DNA of 64,000 nucleotides from Rhodococcoides kyotonense (GCF_900188125.1 NZ_FZOW01000005.1:62001-126000), one strand, 5' to 3'. Positions 7,560 to 16,262 are shown, counted from the first letter of the stretch. Translations and numbers: made by a program. The notes: generated by a model from the sequence alone, not told the origin.

Positions 7560-8368
7560 ACGCTGCTCAGGTGCATTTCGACGGTGTCAGCATGGACATC
7601 GCAGCGAGGCGAATCATCAGCGCGGCGCAGTTCACCGCCGAGTCCGGAACCATCGTGGGCGTGCTCGGACGTAACGGGTCCGGCAAATCGACTCTGCTGC
7701 GCGCGTTGTACCGGGCAGCGACGCCTGTCGAGGGTGAGGCGTGGGTGAACGACCGGGCGGCATCCGCAACGCGGCCACGCCACTGGGCGCAGGTGGTGGC
7801 GGTGATGGGCCAGGAAATGGCCGAGGAAGGACCCATTACGGTGCGCGAGACCGTGGCGCTCGGTCGCACCCCACATCACCGCGGCTTCGGTGGCGACACT
7901 GCAGAGGATCGTCGGATCGTTGCAGAAGCGATGCTGCGAGTAGGTGTTTCGGAGTTCGCGGATCGACGAATGAGCTCGCTGTCCGGCGGTGAGAAGCAGA
8001 GAGTTCGGCTGGCGCGTGCGCTCGCACAACAGACCCCGGTTCTGGTGTTGGACGAGCCGACGAATCACCTCGACGCCTCTCATCGCTACGAATTGTTGGA
8101 CCTGGTGCGCGCTTTGGGAAAAACTACCCTGCTGGCCATCCACGACCTCGAACTAGCGCTTCGCTACTGCGATTCGGTGGTCGTTCTCGCGGGCGGCGGT
8201 GTTGCCCACGTCGGCCCGCCGACCGAGGTGCTCGAGACTCGAGTGCTTCGAGAGGTGTTCGACATCGACGCCTACGTACATGTCGACGCCGCAACCGATT
8301 CGGCGTTTCTGCATATCCACGGCGCGGCCGGGCGATCCCGTCTCGCCCGAACGAAAGGCACTACATGA
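7556..8368 (+). CDS. ABC importer ATPase (FepC/FecE-type)
   Basis: 270 residues. Walker A G-R-N-G-S-G-K-S-T near residue 38, Q-loop in V-M-G-Q-E-M, signature L-S-G-G-E-K-Q-R, Walker B V-L-V-L-D-E-P-T-N-H-L-D and switch His in A-I-H-D-L-E are all present. It is typical of ATPases powering FecCD importers. ATG at 7556 overlaps the permease stop (ATGA); Met-Asn start chosen over the long in-frame extension through the permease gene. Confidence 0.93.
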   Translation: MNAAQVHFDGVSMDIAARRIISAAQFTAESGTIVGVLGRNGSGKSTLLRALYRAATPVEGEAWVNDRAASATRPRHWAQVVAVMGQEMAEEGPITVRETVALGRTPHHRGFGGDTAEDRRIVAEAMLRVGVSEFADRRMSSLSGGEKQRVRLARALAQQTPVLVLDEPTNHLDASHRYELLDLVRALGKTTLLAIHDLELALRYCDSVVVLAGGGVAHVGPPTEVLETRVLREVFDIDAYVHVDAATDSAFLHIHGAAGRSRLARTKGTT

Positions 8369-9375
8369 CAACGATAAATGCTTCTCGACGACGACTCGTC
8401 GCCACGGCGGCCCTGGTCGGTGGGCTCGCCGCGGCCACACTGACGGCGTGCGGACAGGAGGTGGCAGCCGGGCAGACCGAGGCGCAGGTCGGGTTCCCGG
8501 TGGAGGTCAGCGACTGCGGGCGACAGATCGCCGTAGCAGGATCACCACAACGCGTGGTTGCGATGAGCCCGTCGCAGACCGAGGCGATCATCCGACTCGG
8601 TCTGACGGATCGGCTGGTAGGACAAGCGCAGACCGCCAGCCACGAGCTACCGGAGGACATCCGCGGCGAGGCAGCCGGCGTTCCGGTGCTCGCTGCGGAT
8701 TCGCCGCCGAGTAGGGAAGTGCTTCTCGCCGCTAATCCGGATTTCGTCTTCGCCCCGTCGTCGTTCGAGTTCTCGGCCGAGAGTGGATTCGCCAGTATCG
8801 ACCAGGTGACGGCTGCGGGTGCGACGGCGTACATCGCCGCGGGTGGTTGCTCCGATCGGCGTGCCGAGGGCTCGGTCGACGACATCTTCACCGATATCGA
8901 CACTCTCGGAACGATATTCGATGTTCCGGACGCTGCACGCGCGGTCGCGGACGATGCCCGAGCTCGCTTGGACGCGGTTGCCCGAGACGTAGAGGGCAAG
9001 CCCACGCCGACAGTCGCACAGCTCTACGTCGAGGCAACCTCCATTTCGGCCATCGCGGGCGGCGTCGAAGCCGACGTCGTTCGCCAGGCCGGCGGAGAGA
9101 GCGTGTACAACGGCGAGGAGCCGATCTTCGCGCAATCTCCCTGGGCGACTGTCTCTTCGGAAGACATCGTGGCGCGTCAGCCGGAGGCGATCGTCTTTGC
9201 CGTGACCAGCGAAGAGAACGAGAAAGAGGTGCGAGCAATTCTGCAGGAGCGACTCGGACAAACACCGGCCGTGCGAGAAGGAAACCTGATTGCGGTGCCT
9301 GCGCCGGACCTGTCGCCGGGCGCCTTCGGAAACATCACCGCGGTCGAGACGGTGGCACGTCAGCTCCATCGATGA
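8365..9375 (+). CDS. substrate-binding lipoprotein, FecB/BtuF-like
   Basis: 336 residues. A twin-Arg stretch (S-R-R-R-L), hydrophobic core and lipobox L-T-A-C (Cys near 29) mark a surface lipoprotein, possibly exported by Tat. The mature part has the class III layout of metallophore/cobalamin receptors: R-V-V-A-M-S-P-S-Q-T-E near 60, the P-D-F-V-F-A block, a long central helix, and V-E-A-T-S-I-S-A-I-A-G-G. An unusual Cys pair (D-C-G-R near 50; G-G-C-S-D-R mid-protein) could form a disulfide. There is no Asp/Glu/His-rich loop like that of ZnuA, so it more likely binds a chelate than free zinc. Overlaps its neighbours by four bases on both sides. Confidence 0.9.
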   Translation: MTTINASRRRLVATAALVGGLAAATLTACGQEVAAGQTEAQVGFPVEVSDCGRQIAVAGSPQRVVAMSPSQTEAIIRLGLTDRLVGQAQTASHELPEDIRGEAAGVPVLAADSPPSREVLLAANPDFVFAPSSFEFSAESGFASIDQVTAAGATAYIAAGGCSDRRAEGSVDDIFTDIDTLGTIFDVPDAARAVADDARARLDAVARDVEGKPTPTVAQLYVEATSISAIAGGVEADVVRQAGGESVYNGEEPIFAQSPWATVSSEDIVARQPEAIVFAVTSEENEKEVRAILQERLGQTPAVREGNLIAVPAPDLSPGAFGNITAVETVARQLHR

Positions 9376-10073
9376 CTGCTGACCCGGATGCGGCACTCGC
9401 CGCGATCGACTCGATCCGCCGGTATCTCGGTGAGCACCCGTCCGGATCGAGACACGAAGCGCACCGCGGGCCGACGCCTACCGAACTCGGAAGGCTGGGG
9501 TGCGCGCCCAACTCCGATCTGGCGAAGGTCCTCGTCGATCGTCGGTCGCACTATTGCTACGCAGGTGCGCCCGCGGACGACGATCTTGCGGGGTTGTTGC
9601 GCTGGGGCTGTGGTTCTGCTCCTCGGAATGGGGTCTCTCGTCTTCTGGCCCCATCCGCGGGCGGGCACGACGCGCTCGACGTATTCGTGTTGTCGGCAGG
9701 AAAGATCCAGCGCTACAACCGTTTCGGCGACACCCTCGACGAGGTCGCGCACTACGACCGGGAGATGCTCTCACCGCTGTTCACCCAGCCGGAGTTCGGC
9801 ATCCGTGTCGAGACCTTTCTGGCGATATCGGCAGATCCGCGAGTCGGGGTATCGACATACGGTGCGAGGCACTACCGAACGCTGCACATCGACGCCGGTG
9901 TTCTCGCAGCGCACTGCAGTCTGGTGGCCGAGGCGCTGGGACTCGCGTCGTGCATCGTCAGCGGTTTCGACGACGACGCGTGGCACCGGCTGCTGCACCT
10001 CGACGCCGAACAGTTCGTCGGGTTGGTCATGCCGGTGGGCAAGCGCCCACCGGCTCCCGGTCGGAGTCGATAA
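9372..10073 (+). CDS. SagB-type FMN dehydrogenase (nitroreductase fold)
   Basis: 233 residues, last gene of the rightward arm; ATG overlaps the preceding stop. The C-terminal half carries the SagB/ThcOx pattern: Y-G-A-R-H-Y-R, I-D-A-G, H-C-S-L-V-A-E-A-L-G-L, S-G-F-D-D-D-A-W-H-R-L-L-H-L-D and a closing V-M-P-V-G-K. SagB enzymes use FMN to oxidise azolines to aromatic azoles on the peptide. Its place in the importer arm rather than beside ycaO links the two arms into one pathway. The N-terminal part (about 50 residues) is poorly conserved. Alternative: a generic nitroreductase. Confidence 0.8.
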   Translation: MTADPDAALAAIDSIRRYLGEHPSGSRHEAHRGPTPTELGRLGCAPNSDLAKVLVDRRSHYCYAGAPADDDLAGLLRWGCGSAPRNGVSRLLAPSAGGHDALDVFVLSAGKIQRYNRFGDTLDEVAHYDREMLSPLFTQPEFGIRVETFLAISADPRVGVSTYGARHYRTLHIDAGVLAAHCSLVAEALGLASCIVSGFDDDAWHRLLHLDAEQFVGLVMPVGKRPPAPGRSR

Positions 10074-10083
10074 CGGATCAGCC

Positions 10084-10329
10084 GGGAGCTCGAATGCCTG
10101 CCCAGGTCACGGACGTCGAGCAGTCGGTCCAGATCGTCGCTCGCGAGCGCGACATCGGCGGTCTCGACTGCGACGTCGGTACCCGCCAACCCCATTGCGA
10201 TGCCGAGCTCGGCGGCCACCGCGGCCGCAGTCTCGGGGTGATCGTCGGTGAGCATGACGATGCGCCTCATGCCGTCGGCGCGGAGCGAGTCCAGGACGCG
10301 TAATGCGTTGGGCCGGATCTCTGGGGCGG
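10084..10329 (-). pseudogene. remnant of a heavy-metal P-type ATPase
   Basis: Reading leftwards from about 10329, an uninterrupted frame encodes a piece of the P-domain of a P1B ATPase: I-R-P-N-A-L, then R-I-V-M-L-T-D-D-H-P-E-T-A, A-A-E-L-G-I joined directly to A-M-G-L-A-G-T-D-V-A, and E-T-A-D-V-A-L. In intact pumps about 50-60 residues, including the G-D-G-x-N-D motif, separate A-E-L-G-I from A-M-G, so an in-frame internal deletion is evident. T-G-D is also changed to T-D-D. No start and no transmembrane or phosphorylation-site (DKTGT) parts remain. The rest of 10074-10510 holds no other gene that I can support. Confidence 0.75.
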
Positions 10330-10510
10330 CAATAGACCGGTCCGATCCGCGAACACTACATCGGGGCCACGGCGTCGGACCCGACGAAATTCAGCGCCAC
10401 GGAAATTTGTTGGCCGATTTTCGGGCACCACTTCGATACTCGAGTGAGTGCGGCCGAATAACAGAATTTTGCGGACCGCAGGTGTCCGCAATTGCTGTAA
10501 GTCTTGCCTC

Positions 10511-11698
10511 ATGGACTTCGAACCTTTCGAATTGCACATTCCCACAAACGAACTCGACGACCTTCGCCGTCGACTTGTTGAAACGCGATGGCCTGAGCCT
10601 CTACCCGGCGACACGTGGGACACCGGCGTCCCGACGGCCTATTTGCGACGGCTAGCCGAGGCGTGGACTACCGAGTACGACTGGCAGGCCCGGGAAGCAC
10701 GGCTCAACGCATACCCTCAGTTCGTCACCCGGATCGATGGCACCCGAATCCATTTCATCCACGTTCGATCACCGCACGACGACGCCTTGCCGCTGGTTCT
10801 GACCCACGGTTGGCCGGGCTCGATCTTCGAGTTCCTCGACATCATCGATTCCTTGACCGACCCGTCCGACTCCGCCCAAGCCTTCCACGTCGTGATTCCT
10901 TCGCTACCGGGTTTCACGCTGTCCGGTCCGACGCCCGAGCCCTGGGATACCGACCGGATCGCCGCAGCGTGGGTGACGTTGATGGACGGGCTCGGTTATC
11001 GCGAGTTCGGGGTTCAGGGCGGAGACATCGGCGCGGCGGTATCTCCCGCGGTTGCGCGAATCGCCCCTGACCGAGTGGTGGGCGTGCATCTGAACGGCTC
11101 GCACGTGTTCGTGCCGTCGGACGCCGTCGACGAGGACACGAAGAATTCACTGTCCGAGCTCGAACGTGACCGGCTGCGTCGTATCGCTGAGTTCATGGAG
11201 AAGGAGTTCGGCTACATCGCCGTGCAGTCGACCCGGCCCCAGACCTTGGCGTACGGCCTCACCGATTCACCCGTCGGCCAATTGGCGTGGATGGTGGACA
11301 AGTTCAAGGCATGGACCTGGCCGTTCGACGCTCTCCCCGAGGACGTACTGGGTGTGGATCGACTTCTCGATCACGTTTCTTTGTATTGGTTCACGCGCAC
11401 AGCAGGTACCAGCGCGTATACCGGCTACGCGACCGAGGCGTGGGGGACCGCGCCGAACCCGTCCGGTGTTCCGACAGCATTCGTGCAGTTTGCGCACGAC
11501 GTCGGAATACGTCGGTTCGAGGAGCAGCAGAACGATGTTCGACACTGGACCGATGTCGATCGCGGCGGCCACTTCGCGGCGATGGAGGAGCCGGCGGTAC
11601 TCGTCGACGACATGCGGCGGTTCTTCGCCGAAGTAACCGTTGGTCATTCCGCAGGGCCCACCCCTGATGCCGGAATTAAAACTCAGCCGTATGGTTGA
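10511..11698 (+). CDS. epoxide hydrolase with EHN domain
   Basis: 395 residues. The N terminus (P-F-E-L-H-I-P, L-R-R-R-L-x-x-T-R-W-P) is the EHN signature of microsomal-type/fungal-like epoxide hydrolases. The alpha/beta-hydrolase part has the oxyanion motif H-G-W-P-G-S, nucleophile Asp in G-G-D-I-G, and catalytic His in R-G-G-H-F-A-A-M-E. Opens epoxides to diols. ATG 10511 was preferred to an upstream ATG in the same frame because the EHN domain starts directly after it. The next two genes follow at about 50-base intervals and may be co-transcribed. Confidence 0.9.
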   Translation: MDFEPFELHIPTNELDDLRRRLVETRWPEPLPGDTWDTGVPTAYLRRLAEAWTTEYDWQAREARLNAYPQFVTRIDGTRIHFIHVRSPHDDALPLVLTHGWPGSIFEFLDIIDSLTDPSDSAQAFHVVIPSLPGFTLSGPTPEPWDTDRIAAAWVTLMDGLGYREFGVQGGDIGAAVSPAVARIAPDRVVGVHLNGSHVFVPSDAVDEDTKNSLSELERDRLRRIAEFMEKEFGYIAVQSTRPQTLAYGLTDSPVGQLAWMVDKFKAWTWPFDALPEDVLGVDRLLDHVSLYWFTRTAGTSAYTGYATEAWGTAPNPSGVPTAFVQFAHDVGIRRFEEQQNDVRHWTDVDRGGHFAAMEEPAVLVDDMRRFFAEVTVGHSAGPTPDAGIKTQPYG

Positions 11699-11748
11699 AC
11701 CTTCCACCAGATCGGCCGAACTGTCGATCGCTACCGGAAGGTCCAATC

Positions 11749-12777
11749 ATGCACGTGGGCGTGGACAGCTTCGTATCCTCCGTGACCGACCCGACCGACG
11801 GCCGGGTGATCAGTCCGGCCGAGCGGATGGAGCACTTGCTCGAGGAGATCACGCTGGCGGATCAGGTGGGCCTCTATTCGTTCGGTATCGGCGAACACCA
11901 CCGAAGTGAGTACTACGACTCGGCGCCGTCCATCATTTTGGCTGCGGCTGCTTCTCGGACCGAGCAGATCCGACTGGGCAGTGCGGTCAAGGTACTCAGC
12001 GCCGACGACCCGGTGCGCGTGTTCCAGGAGTTCGCGACGCTCGATCTGATCTCCAAGGGCCGAGTCGACCTGGTCGTCGGACGTGGCTCGTTCACCGAGT
12101 CCTTCCCGCTGTTCGGCCTGGACCTGCACGATTACGACTCGCTCTTCGTCGAAAAACTCGATCTACTTCTGCAGATTCGTGACAACGTCGAGGTCACGTG
12201 GCAGGGCCGGCATCGGCCTGCTTTGAATCGTCAGAGCATCTACCCAAGGCCGGTGCAGGATCCGCTGCCGATCTGGGTCGGTGTCGGGGGGTCGCCCGAA
12301 TCATTCGTTCGTGCAGGTCTTCTGGGTCTTCCTCTGATGGTGGCGATCATCGGCGGCGAACCGCGCCAGTTCGCTCCACTGATAGATCTGTATCGTCGCG
12401 CGGGAGCAGAAGCAGGTCACGCGCCGGAGAAGTTACAGGTGGGCCTGCACGTCTTCGGATTCGTCGCCGAGTCCACCCAAAAGGCTGCGGACACTATTTA
12501 CCCCGGATGGCACGAGATGTTCACCAAGGTCTCGCGCGAACGTGGCTTCGCGCAGCCGACCCGCGCACAATTCGACGCGACGTCGGGTCCAAATGGTGCG
12601 TTCTTCATGGGCGATCCGGCGACCGTCGCCGAGAAGATCAAGCGGATCAGCGAACAGGTCGGCGGCGTCGACAGGTTGTCGCTACAGATGACCAACCCGA
12701 GGCTTGCGCACAGTGACCTGCTTCGCGGAATCGAGTTGCTCGGAACCGAGGTCGCCCCGCTGATCGCCACGGAGTGA
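11749..12777 (+). CDS. luciferase-like flavin oxidoreductase
   Basis: 342 residues. The bacterial-luciferase TIM-barrel pattern is clear: I-G-E-H-H-R-S-E-Y near 52, the I-R-L-G-S-A-V block, D-L-I-S-K-G-R-V-D-L-V-V-G-R-G near 110, and P-I-W-V-G-V-G-G-S-P-E-S near 180. These enzymes use FMN or F420. It belongs to a different subgroup from the seven NtaA-like paralogs further right. ATG 11749 has GGAAGG seven to eight bases upstream. Substrate unknown. Confidence 0.88.
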   Translation: MHVGVDSFVSSVTDPTDGRVISPAERMEHLLEEITLADQVGLYSFGIGEHHRSEYYDSAPSIILAAAASRTEQIRLGSAVKVLSADDPVRVFQEFATLDLISKGRVDLVVGRGSFTESFPLFGLDLHDYDSLFVEKLDLLLQIRDNVEVTWQGRHRPALNRQSIYPRPVQDPLPIWVGVGGSPESFVRAGLLGLPLMVAIIGGEPRQFAPLIDLYRRAGAEAGHAPEKLQVGLHVFGFVAESTQKAADTIYPGWHEMFTKVSRERGFAQPTRAQFDATSGPNGAFFMGDPATVAEKIKRISEQVGGVDRLSLQMTNPRLAHSDLLRGIELLGTEVAPLIATE

Positions 12778-12832
12778 GGTCCGACGTGTTCAGCGCCGAT
12801 GAGTTTCGGGTGCGCGGGATGTCGAATTCATC

Positions 12833-13717
12833 ATGAACACGCGAACCCTCGACCTTCCCGACGCCACACTGACCTACGACATCCGCGGTGACCTCGCGGC
12901 GGGGACGGTCCCTTTGCTGCTCATCGGATCACCCATGGACGCAAGCGGGTTCACGACGCTGGCGTCGCACTTCGCCGACCGAGTGGTGGTCACCTACGAT
13001 CCGCGCAATGCAGGACGCAGCCGCCCTGCCGACGCCACTGCGGGTGTCACAGCGCAGCAGCATGCCGATGATCTTCATGCGTTGATCGACACTCTGGGGA
13101 GCGGCCAGGTCGACATCTTCGCTTCGAGCGGCGGCGCGGTCAACGGGCTCGAGCTCGTGGCACGACACCCGGGCGACGTGCGTACGCTCGTCGCTCACGA
13201 ACCTCCCGCAGGCGACACGCTGCGCGATCGCGAGAATCTGCGGCAGGTGTGTTCGGACATGGTCTCCACGTACGACGCGCTGGGGCTCGGACCGGCAATG
13301 GCCAAGTTCATCGCGCTGGTGATGCATCGAGGTCCCGTCGACGACGCATACCTCGCCCAACCCGCACCGGATCCGGCCGCGTTCGGAATGTCTGCCAGTG
13401 ACGACGGCTCGCGGACGGATCCATTGATGTCGAACATGCGCGGCGGCGGTGCGAACTACGCGCCCGACGTCGACGCCATTCGCGCATCCTCGACCCACGT
13501 CGTCATCGGCGTCGGTGAGGAATCCGGTGGTCCGGTCGACGGCGAGTTGGCTGTTCGTGCGGGCTACGCCGTGGCGATGCTCCTGGGTTCGGATCCCGTC
13601 GTCTTTCCTGGCGGTCACGCCGGTTTCAGTGGTGGCGAGTTCGGTCAGACAGGTCGACCAGACGAGTTCGCCGCAACGTTGCGGTCTGTCCTAATGGTGG
13701 GCGGGACTCCGCTATGA
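12833..13717 (+). CDS. alpha/beta hydrolase
   Basis: 294 residues. Nucleophile motif A-S-S-G-G-A (Ser near 100), preceded by D-P-R-N-A-G-R-S-R-P and followed by a typical cap region; a likely catalytic His lies in F-P-G-G-H-A-G-F near 262. Resembles esterases, haloperoxidase-like or lactone hydrolases. Lies 55 bases after the luciferase-like gene, same strand. No signal peptide. Confidence 0.85.
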   Translation: MNTRTLDLPDATLTYDIRGDLAAGTVPLLLIGSPMDASGFTTLASHFADRVVVTYDPRNAGRSRPADATAGVTAQQHADDLHALIDTLGSGQVDIFASSGGAVNGLELVARHPGDVRTLVAHEPPAGDTLRDRENLRQVCSDMVSTYDALGLGPAMAKFIALVMHRGPVDDAYLAQPAPDPAAFGMSASDDGSRTDPLMSNMRGGGANYAPDVDAIRASSTHVVIGVGEESGGPVDGELAVRAGYAVAMLLGSDPVVFPGGHAGFSGGEFGQTGRPDEFAATLRSVLMVGGTPL

Positions 13718-13869
13718 CGTCTCGAAACGAGGCCTCGCGATCAGCATTTTCGGTCTCGTTTCAGATTCGATCCAACGGTAAAGCTGCCCCGATGTGGGTA
13801 GACCGGTCGTAGCCTCGGATCAGGCGCCTTGTCCGGCGCTCTGTTCACGAGACTCAGGAGGGACGTTTC

Positions 13870-14076
13870 ATGGCTGGAATCGCTGACAAGCTCGACAAGG
13901 CATACGAGGATAAGCCCCTCACCGAACTCGCCGACGCACCCGTTGAAGCGCTGCAGGGTGTCAGTCCCGGCGACGCTGAACACCTGAAGGCCGCGTTCAA
14001 CATCAAGACCATCGGCGACCTCGGTCGCAACAAGTACTTCCTGTGGGCGCAGGCTATCTCCAAGCTCGGCGAGTAA
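13870..14076 (+). CDS. small helix-hairpin-helix-like protein
   Basis: 68 residues, ATG 13870 with AGGAGG-like sequence upstream (CAGGAGGGACG). The second half (G-V-S-P-G-D-A-E-H-L-K-A-A-F-N-I-K-T-I-G-D-L) resembles a helix-hairpin-helix element, as found in many small actinobacterial proteins of unknown function. Well-formed and codon-typical. Function not known. Confidence 0.75.
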   Translation: MAGIADKLDKAYEDKPLTELADAPVEALQGVSPGDAEHLKAAFNIKTIGDLGRNKYFLWAQAISKLGE

Positions 14077-14200
14077 CAAGAAACCTCACACATTCGCGAC
14101 CCTTGTAACGGGGGCTGCAGCTCTTCGATGAGCCGATGCCCAACAGACAATCTCCAATATGGCCGACCTCGACACCAGCGATCGATAGCCGACTCGCTGC

Positions 14201-14222
14201 TTCTTCAGCGATTCTTCAGCCA
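14201..14222 (-). promoter_or_regulatory. direct-repeat regulator site 1
   Basis: On the minus strand GCTGAAGAATCGCTGAAGAA: two CTGAAGAA units exactly 11 bases apart, 50 bases upstream of the DUF1707 gene at 14272. An 11-base direct repeat is the usual architecture for OmpR/PhoB-family regulators. Four more copies occur up to 19405. Confidence 0.7.
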
Positions 14223-14271
14223 GGCGTAGGCATGGTGGCGGCACGTGACCGCACTACTTGGGAGAATCGTC

Positions 14272-14709
14272 ATGGACATCGCTGAAAACCACGCCACCAC
14301 CCCATCGATCCGGGCGTCCGATGCTGATCGAGAACGAACGAGTGCGGTTCTGCACTCCGCTGCATCCCAGGGAATGCTGACCCTCGCCGAAGTGGACGAG
14401 CGCCTGGCGACGTTGTACAACACCAAATTTCGCCACGAACTTACCGCTCTGACCGAGGATCTTCCTGGCGAGCAAGCGAACTCCTGGTTCGCCCGCACCG
14501 AAAGTACCGTCATGGACAGCGTTCGTGCCCTGGTCGCAGCTGCGTTCGCACTGGTTCTTTCAGTCGCTGCGCTGGCGCGCAGGCATCCGCGGATTACTGC
14601 GGCCGTCGGGTTCCTGATCGTGCTGGCCTTCGCCGCGGTCGTTGCCCTCGGAGGGTTGGAGTTGGACGGGCATGAGTTGCGCGGTGCGCAGGAGATCGGC
14701 GAGCACTGA
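14272..14709 (+). CDS. DUF1707 (SHOCT-like) membrane protein
   Basis: 145 residues. Residues 11-55 (I-R-A-S-D-A-D-R-E-R ... G-x-L-T-L-A-E-V-D-E-R-L) are the DUF1707 domain, common at the N terminus of actinobacterial membrane proteins. Two hydrophobic stretches follow (about 82-100 and 107-123). ATG 14272 has GGGAGA six bases upstream and is preferred to the in-frame GTG nine codons earlier. Followed by a strong terminator. Probably controlled by the direct-repeat site upstream. Confidence 0.88.
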   Translation: MDIAENHATTPSIRASDADRERTSAVLHSAASQGMLTLAEVDERLATLYNTKFRHELTALTEDLPGEQANSWFARTESTVMDSVRALVAAAFALVLSVAALARRHPRITAAVGFLIVLAFAAVVALGGLELDGHELRGAQEIGEH

Positions 14710-14718
14710 TATAACTGG

Positions 14719-14763
14719 AACGACAAGGACGTCGGCACTCTCCGTGCCGACGTCCTTGTCGTT
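14719..14763. terminator. bidirectional terminator
   Basis: AACGACAAGGACGTCGGCA (from 14719) pairs perfectly with the complementary arm ending at 14763, loop of about 7 bases, a 19-bp stem. It sits between convergent genes (DUF1707 and DedA), so it can serve both. Confidence 0.88.
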
Positions 14764-14775
14764 CGTATTCAGTTG

Positions 14776-15408
14776 TCAGGCAGCGGGTTCGGTGGCGCGC
14801 TGGCGCGAACGCAGATAGTTGACCACTACCGGCAACACCGACAACACGACGACGCCGATCAGAATGATCTCGATATGGCTGCGCACGAACGGGATTCCTC
14901 CCAGCAGGTATCCGAGGGTGCTGACGCCCGCGCCCCACAGGATGCCGCCGAGGATGTTGTAGACGGTGAACGTCCGGTATTTCATTCCCGACGCGCCTGC
15001 CATGACCGGTGCCACCGTCCGGATCACCGGTACGAATCGCGCGAGAACGACTGTGCGCGGACCGTATCGGGTGAAGAACCCGTGCGCGCGTTCGAGCTGA
15101 GCTGGACCGAGTCTCTTCGCGCCGGGCCGGTCGAACACGGCGGGGCCTGCGGCACGGCCGATGAGATAGCCGCACTGGTCGCCGAGAATCGCAGCGATCG
15201 GCACCGTAACCAGCAGGACCCATAGCGGGACGAACGGTGCTGCGCCTGCGACGAGAACCCCTGCGGTGAACAGCAGGGAGTCGCCAGGGAGAAAAAATCC
15301 GATCAACAGTCCAGTCTCGACGAATACCGCGGCCAATAGCCCGAGCAACCCGAACGTGGCGACGAGGGCGTTCGGATCGAGGATCCCTCCGGTGAGTGCC
15401 GATGTCAT
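14776..15408 (-). CDS. DedA-family membrane protein
   Basis: 210 residues, five or six hydrophobic segments. DedA/SNARE-associated signature is present: E-T-G-L-L-I-G-F-F-L-P-G-D-S-L-L-F near 31-47, the G-D-Q-C-G-Y-L-I-G-R segment, and F-x-x-R-Y-G-P-R-T-V-V-L-A-R-F-V-P-V-I-R-T near 112-132. DedA proteins include flippases recycling polyprenyl-phosphate carriers and lipids. ATG overlaps the stop of the PAP2 gene (ATGA); a PAP2 phosphatase partner fits lipid-carrier recycling. Confidence 0.92.
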   Translation of the reverse strand: MTSALTGGILDPNALVATFGLLGLLAAVFVETGLLIGFFLPGDSLLFTAGVLVAGAAPFVPLWVLLVTVPIAAILGDQCGYLIGRAAGPAVFDRPGAKRLGPAQLERAHGFFTRYGPRTVVLARFVPVIRTVAPVMAGASGMKYRTFTVYNILGGILWGAGVSTLGYLLGGIPFVRSHIEIILIGVVVLSVLPVVVNYLRSRQRATEPAA

Positions 15409-16262
15409 ACGGTGACTTCTTCCTTGGTGTGAGAGCGAGCCGGGAGTGTGCGGCCCGAGCCGACGCGGAGTGCGGACGAGCCGAGGGTGACCATGAAGCA
15501 GGCGAGCAGCAGGCCTGCGCAGACGTCGGTGAACCAGTGGACACCGAGATAGAGGCGGCTTGCGGCAACGAGTGCGGTGACGGCGAGAGCGGCGGTCATC
15601 AGCACCTGCCGGCGTCTCCTCGATTGCTGTCCGACGACGAGCGCAGTCATCATCAGCAGCGTCGCGGTTCCGGTGACGTGGCCCGACGGGAACGAATGAT
15701 CCGTTTCGAGCATCAGCTGGATGGCCAGGGGCGGGCGGTCACGACCGACAACGAGCTTGAGCGCTGTGCAGACGACCGCCGACAGCGCGACGGTGGCCAG
15801 TAGCGTCAGCGCCGGAAACCAGCGTTTGGTTCGCCAGATCAGTACCGCTGCGATCACGAATCCGAGCGCCGCGGTCTCCGGCGGTCCGCCGGCGGTGGTG
15901 ACGGCAACAGCGATGTGGTCGAGCGGCGCACTTCGATGGTCGACCAGCCAGCCCGTGATCGAGCCGTCGATGCCCACCGACCACCCGTCGGTCCGCACGG
16001 CGACACCCAAAGTGACGAGCGCAAGGAGGAATCCCAGCGCGGCCACGACCGGCGCGTAGGGGTTCCCACGCCGGGTCAGTCCGCCGTAGACGACGAGTCC
16101 CAGCGCGACGACGAGTGCGGTCGCCTCGATCTCGGCGGTGGCGGCCTCGGTCACGACCTCGGTGGCGAGGGAATGCGCGGTGGAAAACGATGAGGAGATG
16201 ATCACGAGCATCAGTGTGGAGATCATGTCCTGAAGAACCGCTGAGAGCGTGTCGACCGGCAC
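15405..16262 (-). CDS. PAP2-family membrane phosphatase
   Basis: About 285 residues from GTG 16262. The three phosphatase motifs are visible: K-L-V-V-G-R-D-R-P, P-S-G-H and S-R-L-Y-L-G-V-H-W-F-T-D, within about six membrane segments. Removes phosphate from lipid pyrophosphates such as undecaprenyl-PP. The start is uncertain: ATG 16226 or GTG 16154 are possible, and the direct-repeat regulator site at 16230-16247 would fit a promoter only if the later start is used. Shares a short divergent region with the response regulator gene; followed in operon by dedA. Confidence 0.85.
   Translation of the reverse strand: MPVDTLSAVLQDMISTLMLVIISSSFSTAHSLATEVVTEAATAEIEATALVVALGLVVYGGLTRRGNPYAPVVAALGFLLALVTLGVAVRTDGWSVGIDGSITGWLVDHRSAPLDHIAVAVTTAGGPPETAALGFVIAAVLIWRTKRWFPALTLLATVALSAVVCTALKLVVGRDRPPLAIQLMLETDHSFPSGHVTGTATLLMMTALVVGQQSRRRRQVLMTAALAVTALVAASRLYLGVHWFTDVCAGLLLACFMVTLGSSALRVGSGRTLPARSHTKEEVTV
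16230..16247 (+). promoter_or_regulatory. direct-repeat regulator site 2
   Basis: CTGAAGAACCGCTGAGAG: two CTGA units 11 bases apart, between the divergent PAP2 and response-regulator genes, 65 bases upstream of the regulator's ATG. Suggests autoregulation and control of PAP2-dedA. The regulator is inferred from location. Confidence 0.6.

Noticed and set aside
11749..12777. Counting this luciferase-like gene as an eighth member of the monooxygenase family
   Set aside because: It lacks the H-L-G-W-F start and the R-A-A-Q-N-F-G block and is about 90 residues shorter; it is a different subgroup.
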